A stretch of 64,000 bases of DNA, from contig OZ022246.1 in assembly GCA_963978895.1 (NCBI GenBank), forward strand, positions 24,644,675 through 24,708,674. Direction: 5' to 3'. The notes under the pieces are model-generated. The model ran no database searches. It had not been told where the DNA came from and saw nothing but the letters and a program-made list of their open reading frames with translations. A program made the translations under genes and the position numbers. Positions 9,822-22,923 of this stretch are shown one piece after another; the first letter of the stretch is position 1; each line of letters starts with the position of its first letter. The DNA comes from Erpobdella octoculata. Taxonomy: Eukaryota; Annelida; Clitellata; Hirudinida; Erpobdellidae.

Positions 9822-12103
9822 TCACATGTTAGGAGGAGGTGGAGGTGGTGGCAGTCCCACATTCTGTTGCATGTTCATGTTTGGAGGCATCATCTGTGGT
9901 GGAGGGGGTGGGGGCATGTTGTGTGGGCCTCGCATGGGTGGGATAGAGTTAGGTGGTCCTTGGTGCTGAGGTTGATGGTTTTGTGGAGCTTGGTTATGTT
10001 GGGGTTGCACCGCTTTTGGTGGCTGCTGTTGTGTCATTGGCAGGGGCACCATCTTCACAGCGTTTTCTATCCGGAAAGCAAACTGAAGGAAAAACTGAAA
10101 GAGACAACAAAAACGGAATTCTAAAATCTTCCAATGATATAATGTTGGTACATAACAAAAATAGATGATGCAAAGAAATGTCTTTATCTTTCTACCTGTT
10201 TTGTCTCCCTATTCCATAGAGTCCAGAAGGTCTTGGCTTCTTTGTCAACCTCCCTGCTCGGAATCTTATTATGACAAAGGGTTTAAATTAAAGAACTAAA
10301 CAAGCATATTCTCATTACACTGATCCACATCTAGATTGCAAGATATACGAAAATATTCACCTTGAACCCAATAGTTTCATAAGGTTCTGCTGCAAAAAGA
10401 ACATATTGCCACCTTCTGTCTGGGGGTTCAATTCTCTGTTCGTAAGCAGACATAAAACGGTGCATTGGTTGAATATTGTCCACAATCTCTGGATAGTCAA
10501 TCTGCAAATAAGAAGTTACCGGTTCAGTCAACATAATTTATTTTCCAACTTCCAGTTAAAGCTAAGTTATATTTCTTGATTTTGTTGGTTTAGCTCCAGA
10601 AGTACACTTTAATGTCACAAAATAAATGTAGCTGCAATTGTAATCTCGTTAAATGTGAGTCCAGATACTTGTGACATCAAACTGCATTTATCGATGTGCT
10701 TAACTTGACATTCAGTTATAAGCACATCAGCAATGGGTTTTAATTTTGTCTGAAAATGGACTGCATGACAAGACAAAATAAATGTTTTAAATATTCTAAA
10801 ACAAATTGGGGTTCATATAATGATATTTTGATCAACCAATCCAAAAAAAATCCCAGCACAACAGATTTTGGATGGCGATTATCATATGAATGTAACATTA
10901 AGTAATTACAGTTTGAAATACATCCTTTTTTTAATGAACAGAAGAAAAGCTTACTTGAAATAGCAGACTTTGTTGACCCGTCTCGGTTTCTCTTTGTTTA
11001 GTGACCTTGTAGCCGGGCCGTCCAATCTTGACAAATTTCCTCACCTCAACCTTAGCTCTTCTGGGTGCAGGTTCTGCTGGGGATTCTTTCGCCTCTTTGG
11101 CTGCTCTTTGGGCCCTGTCAATAGATTTTGAAATATTGCACAGCACTTCTCAATAATATTAACATTTTATTATAAATTAAATAAAAATAAGTTAAAATTA
11201 CAATTTCATTTATTTAACTCAATTTTCTTAATCTTGAATGGCAAAAAATTACAATCAGCTATAATTGTACAATGTTCATTCACTACAGCATTTTCTATCG
11301 CTGCACCTTTTCAGAAATAGAAAAGAAGCACAATATATGTTGAGTGATGAATAATTTCTTTATCTCCACACCCAAGCTCTACTACCTGTACTTGATGGTA
11401 GCAAGACCACAAATGGAGAACCAGTACCAACAATCATTACTTATTTACTATTTATAGTTAATTTAAAAAATAAATTTCAACATTATTAATTATTTATTAT
11501 ATTTCCTTATTTATTTACTATTTATAGTTAATTTAAAAAATAAATTTCAACATTACTAACAAATTAGCCTGATGCTTTTTTCCCTGGGTGTGAGCAAGAT
11601 AGCTTCCCTAAAATTCAATTTGAACATTATTACAACATTTCAATAGTAATTTTATATATTTCAAATTATTAAACTAATTTAACTGACGTGTTTGAGACGA
11701 AAATAATGAGAAAAACAAATAAGTGTGAAGTTTTATTATGGTCAAAAATTATAGACAAAGACAAACCTCATTGTTGTGAAGTGTCAAACAGAGTTTACAT
11801 TCATATGAGCCCAGATGATTTTTCATAAAATAAGGATCCTGAAAAAATCAATTGAAAAAACATTTAATAACTTCAACATTTTTATACTTAAAACGTATGA
11901 AATACTATGTTTCTATTCCATAAAATAATTTATTACTTTAAATTAACCAATTATAAAAATCTGAATAACTTTTAAACCTTATTTAAGTCGATCGTTTCGA
12001 GGGCCAATTGCCGCAACCTCTCTCGACGGTCCCTGTTTGCATCGGAAGCCGATGCCACTCCACCAACGCCTGTTTTTCCTCCAGCACGATGTTGAAAATC
12101 CAT
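9822..12103 (-). CDS. SF3A2: Splicing factor 3A subunit 2 (SF3a66/Prp11)
   Basis: Seven exons: 11978-12103, 11767-11838, 11561-11607, 10955-11114, 10361-10501, 10196-10264 and 9822-10094. All are GT-AG and in frame, giving 295 residues. The protein is a U2 snRNP component of the SF3a complex, needed for prespliceosome assembly in the nucleus. It starts MDFQHRAGGKTGVGGVAS as in human SF3A2. It carries the U1-type C2H2 zinc finger (C56, C59, H72, H78) within NHLGSYECKLCLTLHNNE and GSYLAHTQGKKHQ. It then matches the family through KFVKIGRPGYKVTKQR, HRFMSAYEQRIEPPDRRWQY and AAEPYETI to FWTLWNRETKQFFLQF. The C-terminal tail is Pro/Gln/Met-rich (PPPPPP blocks) and shorter than the vertebrate tail. 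The third exon's donor was placed at TT|GTTAGT because it restores ANLAQRAAKEAKE. Confidence 0.97.
11441..11557. repeat. Intronic direct repeat next to SF3A2 exon 3
   Basis: A 47-bp segment at 11441-11487 is repeated at 11511-11557 (period 70). The second copy abuts the exon 3 donor of SF3A2 at 11560/11561. Confidence 0.85.
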
Positions 12104-13468
12104 TTTTCAGTAATTATATTCTTACAAAAAACATTAAATTCTCGTTTTCTATTTTAATTTTTCGTAACTCAACAGGACGGCAATAAATGGCGGTTCTGTT
12201 TTAACGCTCAGACCAAACACAAACAAAAACGCTGGTCCAAAGAAATTGTAGTATAATTTCTAATACACCGGTATTTAGGTCGCAATTCGCAATCTTTAAA
12301 ATTTAGTTTAGAAACAAAAAATGTTTTAATTTTGTTTAAAAAAAATTATTTCAAATAAAGTAATAAACAATGTCTTTAAGCCTGTCGCAATCGATTCAAT
12401 CCATTGTTCAACAATTCTATCAAACAAACGTGAACCGCACCTTTTCATAAATTCAAAAGCGTTATTCAACTTATTTATTGGACCCTTAGAATTACTCTAA
12501 GGCCGATAGGCAATGTTTAAGCGCTTTGAGAGAATCTAATATCCGGGGCTGGTAGTCTAATATAGCACCCGTAGTGATGTGGTTATGCGCCTGGAAAACG
12601 TCTGCCTCTGGTTGAAACTGATGGATCCATAAATAACAGAGGTTTGACCATAGATATATATGGGATTGACTGTTTAAAAGGAAATAAAGATTTTTTTTAA
12701 ATCGAGTTGCTGGTTTGAAGACATCAGTCGTTTCCAAAATTTTCAAATAATGACTGTTTTTTCATGCTCTGTGCTTTCAAAAACTTATAAAGCCGACTTC
12801 ATAGACCTATACCATTCATGTGTTGATGAGCTAAATCACTGCAGCTTTCCAAAACCTCCAAGAAATACAATAAGCAACAAACTATTAACACCAACTTGAG
12901 AGCTAAAGATTATCATATAAACTATAGGTTTATAAAATTCCTTCATCATAATATAAAAAAGGTAAGCAAAAAATTATTTGCTCAAAACATATATGTATAT
13001 ATGCAAAATTTCCAGGTCAATAGAATAATTCTGTTACTTTACACAAATTATCTATCTTCAATGATTTTGAAAAAATGTATAATTTTTTTTTATCAGATAA
13101 ACAGTCAAAATTCTAATCTGTTTATCTCATTATTTGTATACATTTTAAACCACAATAACACAATAAAATGATTATTCTTTAGATCAATTTTAGCTTGAGT
13201 CATTTCATTAGGAACTGTGTTGTTCCTTAAGAAAGTCTATCAAGGAATGCATTAATTACACTAGTAAAAAATTAAAAAAAATCAATAATGATCCCACAAA
13301 ACAAATCAATAGAGTATAAAAAAATGGTTAAATCTGAAATATAGGAATTTTAGAACAAAATAAAACACAACATTTTTAATTCTATAAGTCATAACTGTCA
13401 TAAGTCTTACTGAAACCTTTTAATTTACAATAAAACATCACATTATAAAACAAATAGCACTCAGTCAG
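12104..13468. other. Intergenic between SF3A2 and arpin
   Basis: 12104 to about 12370 is immediately upstream of SF3A2 and should hold its promoter. Plus-strand short open frames exist at 12370-12450 (26 codons) and 12750-12899 (49 codons). A minus-strand frame covers 12492-12746 (84 codons). None has a recognisable domain and I could not splice them into a credible gene. The remainder is AT-rich with no visible feature. Confidence 0.45.
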
Positions 13469-14171
13469 TCAGTCATCCCACTCATCATCTGCAACACAAT
13501 TGTTGACATCAGTTTTGGTTATAGCAGTCCCATCATCTTCCTTCTGTCCTTTCACAACCATAATTTTGCTAGTCCACGTGTTCCCCAGATTCTCATCTCC
13601 AGCATAGTTTGAAACTGTGGATGTAGCGAAATCAATCTTTCCAATCATTTCGAGAAATGGACTATTACCTTCGGTCTTTAGTCTGACTTCGTCTCTGTCA
13701 TTTATTTCCAGTTTCTCTAACTTATCTTCTGGAATTAAAACAGCAACATGACCGTCTTGGTTTTTAACACTGAACAGCGAGAGCAGGTTAGCAGGCTGCG
13801 TTAAGCCTTAAGCTGACAAGTTCATTGTAATTTAATACGTCCGATTTGCCTTTGGCGACAACTTTATACGAAGAATGCAAAAAACCCGTTCGTACCTTTT
13901 CCGTTGCACTGAAGTTCGGTTCGATCTCTACGTTCGCTTCATTAAAAACGCGTCGGTGCGCCCGACGAACTTGCAAATTAAACAAAAAGTATCGATGTTT
14001 CTGCTTGTTAGAGTCAATTACGACAAAGCGAGACCGTCCCGCCACTTGGCCTTCCAATAAAACTCCGGTTCCTTGTTGTTGGTCGGAGGAGGAGGGACTC
14101 CAGACTTTATCGAACGGAATACTTTTAACGGGAAGACTAGTTAGCGGATCGTTATAATATATTCTACTCAT
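13469..14171 (-). pseudogene. ARPIN: Arpin gene with a single-base frameshift
   Basis: Arpin inhibits the Arp2/3 complex at the leading edge of migrating cells through an acidic C-terminal tail. From ATG at 14171 the frame starts MSRIYYNDPL and contains GTGVLLEG, NVEIEPNFSATEKVRTGFLHSSYKV and other stretches typical of arpin. It then hits a stop at about 13788. The adjacent frame, open from about 13805, continues LLSLFSV, RLKTEG, PFLEMIGKI and GNTWTSKIMV, and ends in the diagnostic acidic DDEWDD before TGA 13469-13471. The total of 703 bp is one base more than a multiple of 3. One extra A in the TTAA near 13801-13805 explains it. Corrected length would be about 233 residues against 226 in human. 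It is intronless here. Conservation on both sides of the break suggests a sequencing or assembly error or a very young lesion. A retrocopy is the alternative. Confidence 0.9.
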
Positions 14172-14631
14172 TGTTTTAATTAATAGCAGACGGTAACAAT
14201 AAGTACTAATATAAGTAAGGCGTTATAACTGAGAAATGTTTACATGTACCTAGTCTTCATCACCAAACCACCAAAAGTTTCCAAATAAAATCCATAGTTT
14301 GTTTTTTACATGTTTTAAATTGAATCAAAAAATACATATTACAACAATTTATTTTTATTACAAAATCTTATTTTTAGACAATAACAGTCAACTTAAAAAT
14401 ATCTTGATGATAGTAATCGGAAAATGCCAGATTGTCAGACTAGCGATATTATTTTAAACCTAATAAAAACGTTGTAATAAGATAACATCAAGGTTTTTAA
14501 TTAGAGTACCAAAGACTTACAGCAAGTACAACTTTAGTGAATGCGATATAAATTATAGAGTGAAATAAGCTGTCTAGAAAGGACACTTCGGATGTGAGCA
14601 GGTAGGACTGGTAAGAGTTCTTTGATTGATT
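14172..14631. other. Intergenic, arpin upstream / bHLH downstream
   Basis: AT-rich spacer. It is the probable promoter side of arpin and the 3' side of the bHLH gene. Nothing specific recognised. Confidence 0.5.
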
Positions 14632-15633
14632 CTAAACGGGTGGCGCCAGTTGGAACGATTGCGTTTGTTCATCACTCTCCAATAAACCCCTTAGATATTC
14701 TATGTAGCACAAGGCCGATCTCAAAATGAAGACGCGAGAAAATTTGATTTGACTAGACAGGTTTTTGGAGAATTGACCAAACGCTTCTTTTGGCATCTTT
14801 TGCCATAGTTGTTCGAATGCGCTATTGAGTCTATTCATTCTTTTTCTTTCGCGCAGGTTCGCGGCTTGGCGCTGGACTTTGTTGATGACTCGTTTTCTCT
14901 TTTTCTTTTCTGGATTCAACTTTGAGCCGCCTGCTGGACTTTCGAAATTCTGTTTCGACAAAAAATTATTTAAACTAGAAGGTCCGTCAGAACACGATCC
15001 ACATTCTATAGAACTTGAATCGGGCGTGAAGTGGTATTGACTAGAGAAATAAAACTGGTTAACTTGGTCTTGAGGTAGTGTGGCCTCCAGAAGGTGTTTT
15101 TCGGAATAGGATTGACTGAGATTATTAAATTGATAATTTGGAGTGTAGTCGTTTGTTAAAGATGAAAAGCACGAATTCTCTTCAGTTTTTGTACATGGCA
15201 AAAATTGATGATACCTACTGTAATTCATTTCTTCGGCATCCGATGTCCTGCTCTTGTCTAAAGCCCAACTGCCACCTTGTAGTTCAAGAGGATAGCTGTG
15301 ACCTGTCGAAGGATCAGGGAAACGAAGATTTTTGGCGTCGAAAAGGTGCACATTTGAACGACTTCGAATATCGTAATCGTCCGCAGTACATTCGATAAAG
15401 TTTGGATGGTGCTGGGCCGAGTAGAAGTCCTCGCTTAGCGTCGGAGTGCAACCAATGCTGTCGTGAGAGTTTTTTTCTGCATTGACTCGGAAATCCAGTT
15501 GTGGTCCGCTGAAGCCCGGAGTGTACTGGGATGTATCTATCTGGCTGTTGCTGTGGCTGTTAAATTTGTAAAGTTCTTTTCTTTCTGGGAAACATTGGAA
15601 ACGTGAATCGGTCTCCATGAAATTTCTTTGCAA
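14632..15633 (-). CDS. Group A bHLH transcription factor (Fer/PTF1A-like)
   Basis: Single-exon frame of 333 residues on the minus strand. Residues 1-240 are Ser/Asn/Tyr-rich and low in recognisable structure. A basic stretch (KKKRKR at 243-248) precedes the bHLH domain at about 254-318. The basic region QRQAANLRERKRM has the E-box-reading glutamate, helix 1 is NRLNSAFEQLWQKMP, and helix 2 includes ILRSALCYIEYLRGLLES. The basic region resembles the FERD3L/PTF1A group and helix 2 resembles achaete-scute. The loop (EAFGQFSKNLSSQI) is about nine residues longer than usual. Such proteins bind E-boxes as heterodimers with E-proteins and act in cell-fate decisions. Exact orthology is unresolved. Confidence 0.85.
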   Translation of the reverse strand: MQRNFMETDSRFQCFPERKELYKFNSHSNSQIDTSQYTPGFSGPQLDFRVNAEKNSHDSIGCTPTLSEDFYSAQHHPNFIECTADDYDIRSRSNVHLFDAKNLRFPDPSTGHSYPLELQGGSWALDKSRTSDAEEMNYSRYHQFLPCTKTEENSCFSSLTNDYTPNYQFNNLSQSYSEKHLLEATLPQDQVNQFYFSSQYHFTPDSSSIECGSCSDGPSSLNNFLSKQNFESPAGGSKLNPEKKKRKRVINKVQRQAANLRERKRMNRLNSAFEQLWQKMPKEAFGQFSKNLSSQIKFSRVFILRSALCYIEYLRGLLESDEQTQSFQLAPPV

Positions 15634-17568
<1,935 letters not shown>

Positions 17569-17738
17569 TCCGCCTCGCTAATTGCGAGCCAGTCCCAAGC
17601 CTGGAGAAAGTAGGAAGGAAAAGTTAAATGATCAAATTATGATCCACGACTGGAAGTACTTAGGTGCTTCTGACACAGCCGTTTTAGTCTTAAAACACTT
17701 GGTGTAAAGGACTATAAACTATTATAATAAAAAAAAAC
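17569..17738 (+). mobile_element. SINE-like repeat, copy A (full length)
   Basis: A dispersed repeat of about 170 bp runs from CTCCGCCTCGCTAATTGCGAG to a terminal A-rich tract (TATTATAATAAAAAAAAA). Internal landmarks are TCAAATTATGATCC, GGAAGTACTTAGG and TCTTAAAACACTTGGTG. Related copies lie at 25896-26048, 36223-36332 and 51741-51843. The A tail and scattered copies suggest a retroposed short element. I do not see clear tRNA A/B boxes. Confidence 0.7.
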
Positions 17739-20700
17739 ATAACTAATATGACGGTAATATGACCAGCACGCTATTCGATTGGCTGTATATAATTTCATAT
17801 AATACGTGAAGTGTAATGGCTAATATATGGTGACGGGAGACAAAAACTGCGGAGTTAGCCAAGAAGAGTAAATTATTATTGATGAACGTATATTAGTTGA
17901 GGTGGTCCAATGAGTTGAAATTCGATGTCGTTTTCATGCTATCCGTCCGTTATAGATGAAAATGAAAGCAATAGGATGATGACAATTGTGTGGTGACACG
18001 AACATGTGCTACTGTAGCGTTGAAAAAGTGAACATTAAACAAGTAACTTGGAGCGAAAGAGAGAGAGAGAGAGAGAGAGAGAAAGGTGGGGTGGGGTGGG
18101 TGAGACAATATTGGACAATATTGGTTGTTCTTTGAAAGAAAAAAAAACAAATTTATTCAGTCTATATTTTTTATTGCTGACTTCATTTCCAGGATAGATT
18201 TTTGATTTAAATTGCAGGTATAAATCAAATAAATTAAATTGTTTTTTTTATTTATTAAACCCTGTGCGTTACCTTCGGCTGAACAGAACTCAGCCTATGT
18301 GATTACCGCTAAAGCCAGCCAGCGATCAAGTTCTGAACTCGATCGTCGATATCGATTCAAGTCGATTCCGAACGGGGAAAAAAGGAAAAACCGAAAACCG
18401 CTAGGTTGGCGTGTGTCAAAGATGGGGGTGATGGAGAGGGGGAAGATTTAGATTTTTAATAGCAAGTGAGTCAGGAGACACGTGAATGAACTTGTATCAT
18501 TAAAAAAGTACGTCTAGAAGTCAGTGCTCTTAATTCCTATTAGTTTGGATGTCTGGCATCTATCAGAAACGTCAGCTGATCGATATTTCCCGCCCATTGG
18601 AGAGATGGCTGAGGATGTGTTTTTATTTTTTTCTCAATATTTATTAACTTTATTGACATTTTGAATTCTAATTTCACACGCGACAACTCAGAGGTGTAGA
18701 CATGGTTTCATTTTTTTTGCGACACAACCACTTTCTCAACCCAACCCGTCCCGACCCACCTGAAAAGTTAAATTTTTCAATCCAACCCATCCCACAGTTA
18801 AATTTTTTTCTCTTAAAATTTATTTTTTATTTTTTTTCAACTCATCCCTACACATCCCACGCACGTGTAAAAAAATTGACCCAATCCATCTGCTCATGGG
18901 TCAACCCAATTCATGTCCACCTCTGAGACAGCTGTTTCTCTATCATTCTTCAAAACAGAACTATGAATCGGTAGTACTGCATGCATATATGTACTATCTA
19001 CAATTACTGCTCGATCACATTTTAATAATGTCGTATTATAGAGCTATGAAGAGCCAGAATATTAGCTTGTTTTTAAATGTTACATTTAATTTGAGTTAAA
19101 GTCATATAATACAAGATGTGGATTAGTAGCATAAATGCAATTTTTTAATCCTTTCTTGATAACCGATTAACCGACAACTACATTTCTTATTGAAAAGCAG
19201 CACAAAGATTTATAGCCACAGATTAAAAACATATATTGGTCCATTTTTTACACTGATTTTTTTTCTATATTCTGGCCTCAAAAGCGTAGGAGCAGAAATC
19301 TCAGTTTCGAAAAGAAATTGGGTTGACGCGCGTCGTCTGTGGATGAAAAAGAGCAGAGTTCTTTGTCGACGGCTTGTCAGTCAACAACATCTTTAAAGAG
19401 GGTTTCTTATTCACAATGGAAACTATAAAACGTCATGCAGATATTAGCTGTAATAAATCTGAAAAAGACTACAACAGTGTAACAATACATGTCATTGTTT
19501 AACAATCACGATTATGATGACGACGACAATGATGTCGGTAACAAATACGACTCTGCTCCTGATGTCGATGAAATTATACTATTATTGAATTATAGGTGAG
19601 TTCTTAGCAATTTCATCTAAAATTACTCACCAGGTTTGCCACTAAAGCCAGCAGTTGAAAATTTTTACATTCAAGTTATTGAAGCCGTGTCATTTACTGC
19701 TTTAACTAGAGAAATGGGGAGAAAATGCATTGCTTCATTCCCCAAAACTTGCACATTGCAAGTTTTAAAAATTAAAGTTTGACGTTTCTGAAGCTTTTTG
19801 GAAGCATATTGACAAATCGAAGCATTCTTGGCACGACCCCTTACTCGATCAGTTGATGGAAATATATTCCAAATTTTCTGAGTATACAACTACTCAACTG
19901 TTAATTTCATCAGTTTCTGGAATGACTTTTCAGAAGAGCCACAAGACCTGGCAAGCCAGTAGTGTAAACGCACATAAATTTTGGTTGAAAAAACTGAGAA
20001 CATTAGTAAAATGTAAAATACTTTCGCTCTGATGGGGGAAGCTAAAAGGATGAAAATAATAGCGAAATTCTGACGTCAAATGAACGAAAGAGCATTTAAC
20101 CACTAAATAGAGGCCGCCGACTTTTCATTGAAGACGACGGGGCAATAAATAAATGGCAGTTAACGTGTGACACTTGACTTGAAAATTATCATCGCCATAT
20201 GCGTCGTCGTCGTCATCATCATCATCGTCATCAGCGTCACCACCACCACCATACTTTCCATGGTATGAGCCACACATATCTAGTGAGTCGAACCAAGACA
20301 CGTGGTGGGTCGTTTGAGTACACAACGCCACATAAAAAAAGACACAAATTGACAGTCGGTCGGCTGACATCTTAATATAGATTAATAAATGTCTTAAAAA
20401 GTTGACGCATATGCCTACGCGCATTGCTAACGAGATGTCGCGATCAAAATTGGCGAGCCAAGTTCGCGAGTAGATACCGATAGTAGTTTAGAGTTTAGGT
20501 TTACAAAAGTTTAAGTTTAAAAAGAATTTTTAAAGTGGCCCCACGGTCGAACGAGCTTCGGAACCACTGAATATGGGCGGAAGATTGAAGGAGACTGTGA
20601 AAAGAAAAGTTTTAAGCAAACTGCAGAACTCCGTTTTTAAATATACATCTTATATAGATATACATTTATACATGAGAGAAAGCGAAATCAAAATCACCAT

Positions 20701-21652
20701 TAACTAAGCAAGTTTAGCATCTAAGAATTAAAAATCCCATTTAAAAATCCTATTTAACTTCAAGCTCACATGCCGTACAAGATCCTATGCGGTCAATAGA
20801 ATCGTGGACTTATTTATATTTTATATACCTAGATAGGAGTGCTAGGTAAAACCTCGCTCTGGGCTCTTAAAATTTAAGCTTAGAGAAAAGCAGTGGCCTA
20901 GCTGCTTCTGTAGTACCTACCCCTACCTTTACCTTTACCTCCTTGCGAGTATTTTTTTATCGTTCACTTCAGGCGAAAAATTTTCTCACCATTTTCAAAA
21001 AAATTACAATTGATGACTGAATAGTTTTTTTTGTATATATTTATATCAAATAATAAAGAAAACTTTCAAATATTTGGTTACGAGGGACTCTACAGACCCT
21101 GGCACCCTGAAACAATTACACCACTTAGTTCTCATATGCGCTACTCTTCTGGATAAGAGAAAGACTATGATTTTAACTTTTAAAAGAATATTATTGAACT
21201 AATCGAGTTTCGTTTACTTATTTAAATTTGTGATGCGTTTATGTTGGGCATCGTTTTCATTGGCAAATTCCTGGTCTATGACACCCTCATTATTTGGTAC
21301 CTATACAGCATCGTCGTCCAATATACGCGCATTGTATATTACATTACATAACCCAAACTCTACTGCAAAAACCGATATGTACCTTCTGGAATAGTTACTT
21401 CCTACTTCATATTAGTACACCTACGGCAACTATTTCGACAACAGCAGCAGCGGCGGCAGTGGCGACAAGGACGGCCATATTAATATACTAAAACTTCAAC
21501 CTGTCAACCCTACGAAGCTTTACTGTCTTTGTTGTATAAGGCCTGTCCGTCACTGACTCTAAATAGTCAGACGGCATCTGCTCATGTCTACAATTGTGTC
21601 AATATCTATCTTGTATTGTGCTTTATTGTATGGCCCAAAATTAAAAATCCTA

Positions 21653-21784
21653 AATTAAATTAAATTAAATTAAATTAAATTAAATTAAATTAAATTAAAT
21701 TAAATTAAATTAAATTAAATTAAATTAAATTAAATTAAATTAAATTAAATTAAATTAAATTAAATTAAATTAAATTAAATTAAA
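21653..21784. repeat. (TAAAT)n pentanucleotide array
   Basis: About 26 near-perfect copies of TAAAT. It follows GTATGGCCCAAAATTAAAAATCC, a layout like the 3' end and tail of a non-LTR element, so it may mark one. That assignment is inference only. Confidence 0.9.
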
Positions 21785-22519
21785 ATGAAATTAAATAATA
21801 ACTTGTGGCCCTCCTTTTTTGGATCGGTTAATTTAGGTAAACTCGTAAAGTTATTTAAAATTACACTTTAAAATACAACTTCTTCGAGACAACATCCACA
21901 TAACCTACACAGCAACATCTGTGTGTTTATATTTAATATGATTAAGGCAATTGAATAGATTTAAGTTACTACAAATCCTGAAAAATTGGTCAAATGAAAC
22001 TGGAATCGTTATTCATAACAATATGAAAACCTTATGAATTCTTGCAAACAGGAAAATAACTACTGAATAAAATAGAGACAAAACCAGAACAAAATGAGGC
22101 CATTGTAAATGTAATAATATATAAATATTAAGGTTTTTTAGTCTTATTTCAATTTTTAAAGCATAATATTTTATTTAATTTAACTAATTTTAAATAAGAA
22201 CCGCAAAAACAAATCATACATTTAATTTGTAATTTTTCTCTCCTTAAAGGAACTATTTAAATTATCAACTTAATTAATTTCAATTTTATTTCAGTTCAAA
22301 AAAATATTTCATTATTTTTTTTTGTAATTTCAAAATGTTATTAACAATCGAACTCGTCTCACCAAGCCGCTACCCGGGCCCAGGTATGTATACTACCGAT
22401 CGATCGATACTATACACTCAGCTGGCTAGTCGTCAGCCTTCGGTTATTTTCGATTGAGAAGCTATAATACCATCTTCTAGTTTGACAGTTGTTCAGACGG
22501 CCACCAAAGTCAAATTTGT

Positions 22520-22560
22520 CGGGGGGGGGGGCAAGAGGGGGGAAAGAGGGGGGGGGGGTG
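22520..22560. repeat. G-rich tract
   Basis: Four runs of G (about 10, 6, 5 and 10 Gs) lie within 40 bases. This is a potential G-quadruplex on the plus strand. Confidence 0.8.
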
Positions 22561-22923
22561 TGCGATCCGTTAAGACCTCATTTGTACACTGTTTGATAGG
22601 AAGGGTTGTTGAGGAAAAAATTGGTTAAGCCGCTTAAAGATGGACAAATAACCTTTAATCAGGTCATCATCTGAATTGAGCTTTGACATTTAGCTAGACG
22701 ACTCAGACAAAAGGCCAACTGAAAATTGAGTACAAAAAGCAGTCAAAATAATGCAACATTATAACTTTTTAAATAAAAATATAACACCGGACGCTACAGA
22801 AATAAAATAAATAATAATTAATTAAAGACTAAAAAATTGTATAAAAGCTGTATTCGTATTTTCTAGAAATAAATGTCATATGTGTCAATCTTCGTAATGT
22901 CACGGCTATTTTGATGGCGACGT

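Larger units (their letters stand above)
17739..22923. other. Intergenic repeats, no gene recognised
   Basis: About 5 kb without a supportable exon. Contents include a short GA run (18058-18083) and an interval rich in AACCCAACCC/CATCCC-type motifs (18730-18920). ATC/GTC trinucleotide stretches lie near 20190-20260, with a pentanucleotide array and a G-rich tract. The stretch 19500-20040 has a few disrupted open frames that could be a dead transposase, but I could not name one. Confidence 0.45.

Noticed and set aside
18730..18920. AACCCAACCC/CATCCC-rich sequence suspected as interstitial telomeric repeat
   Set aside because: Units are irregular and do not match TTAGGG or another regular telomere repeat.
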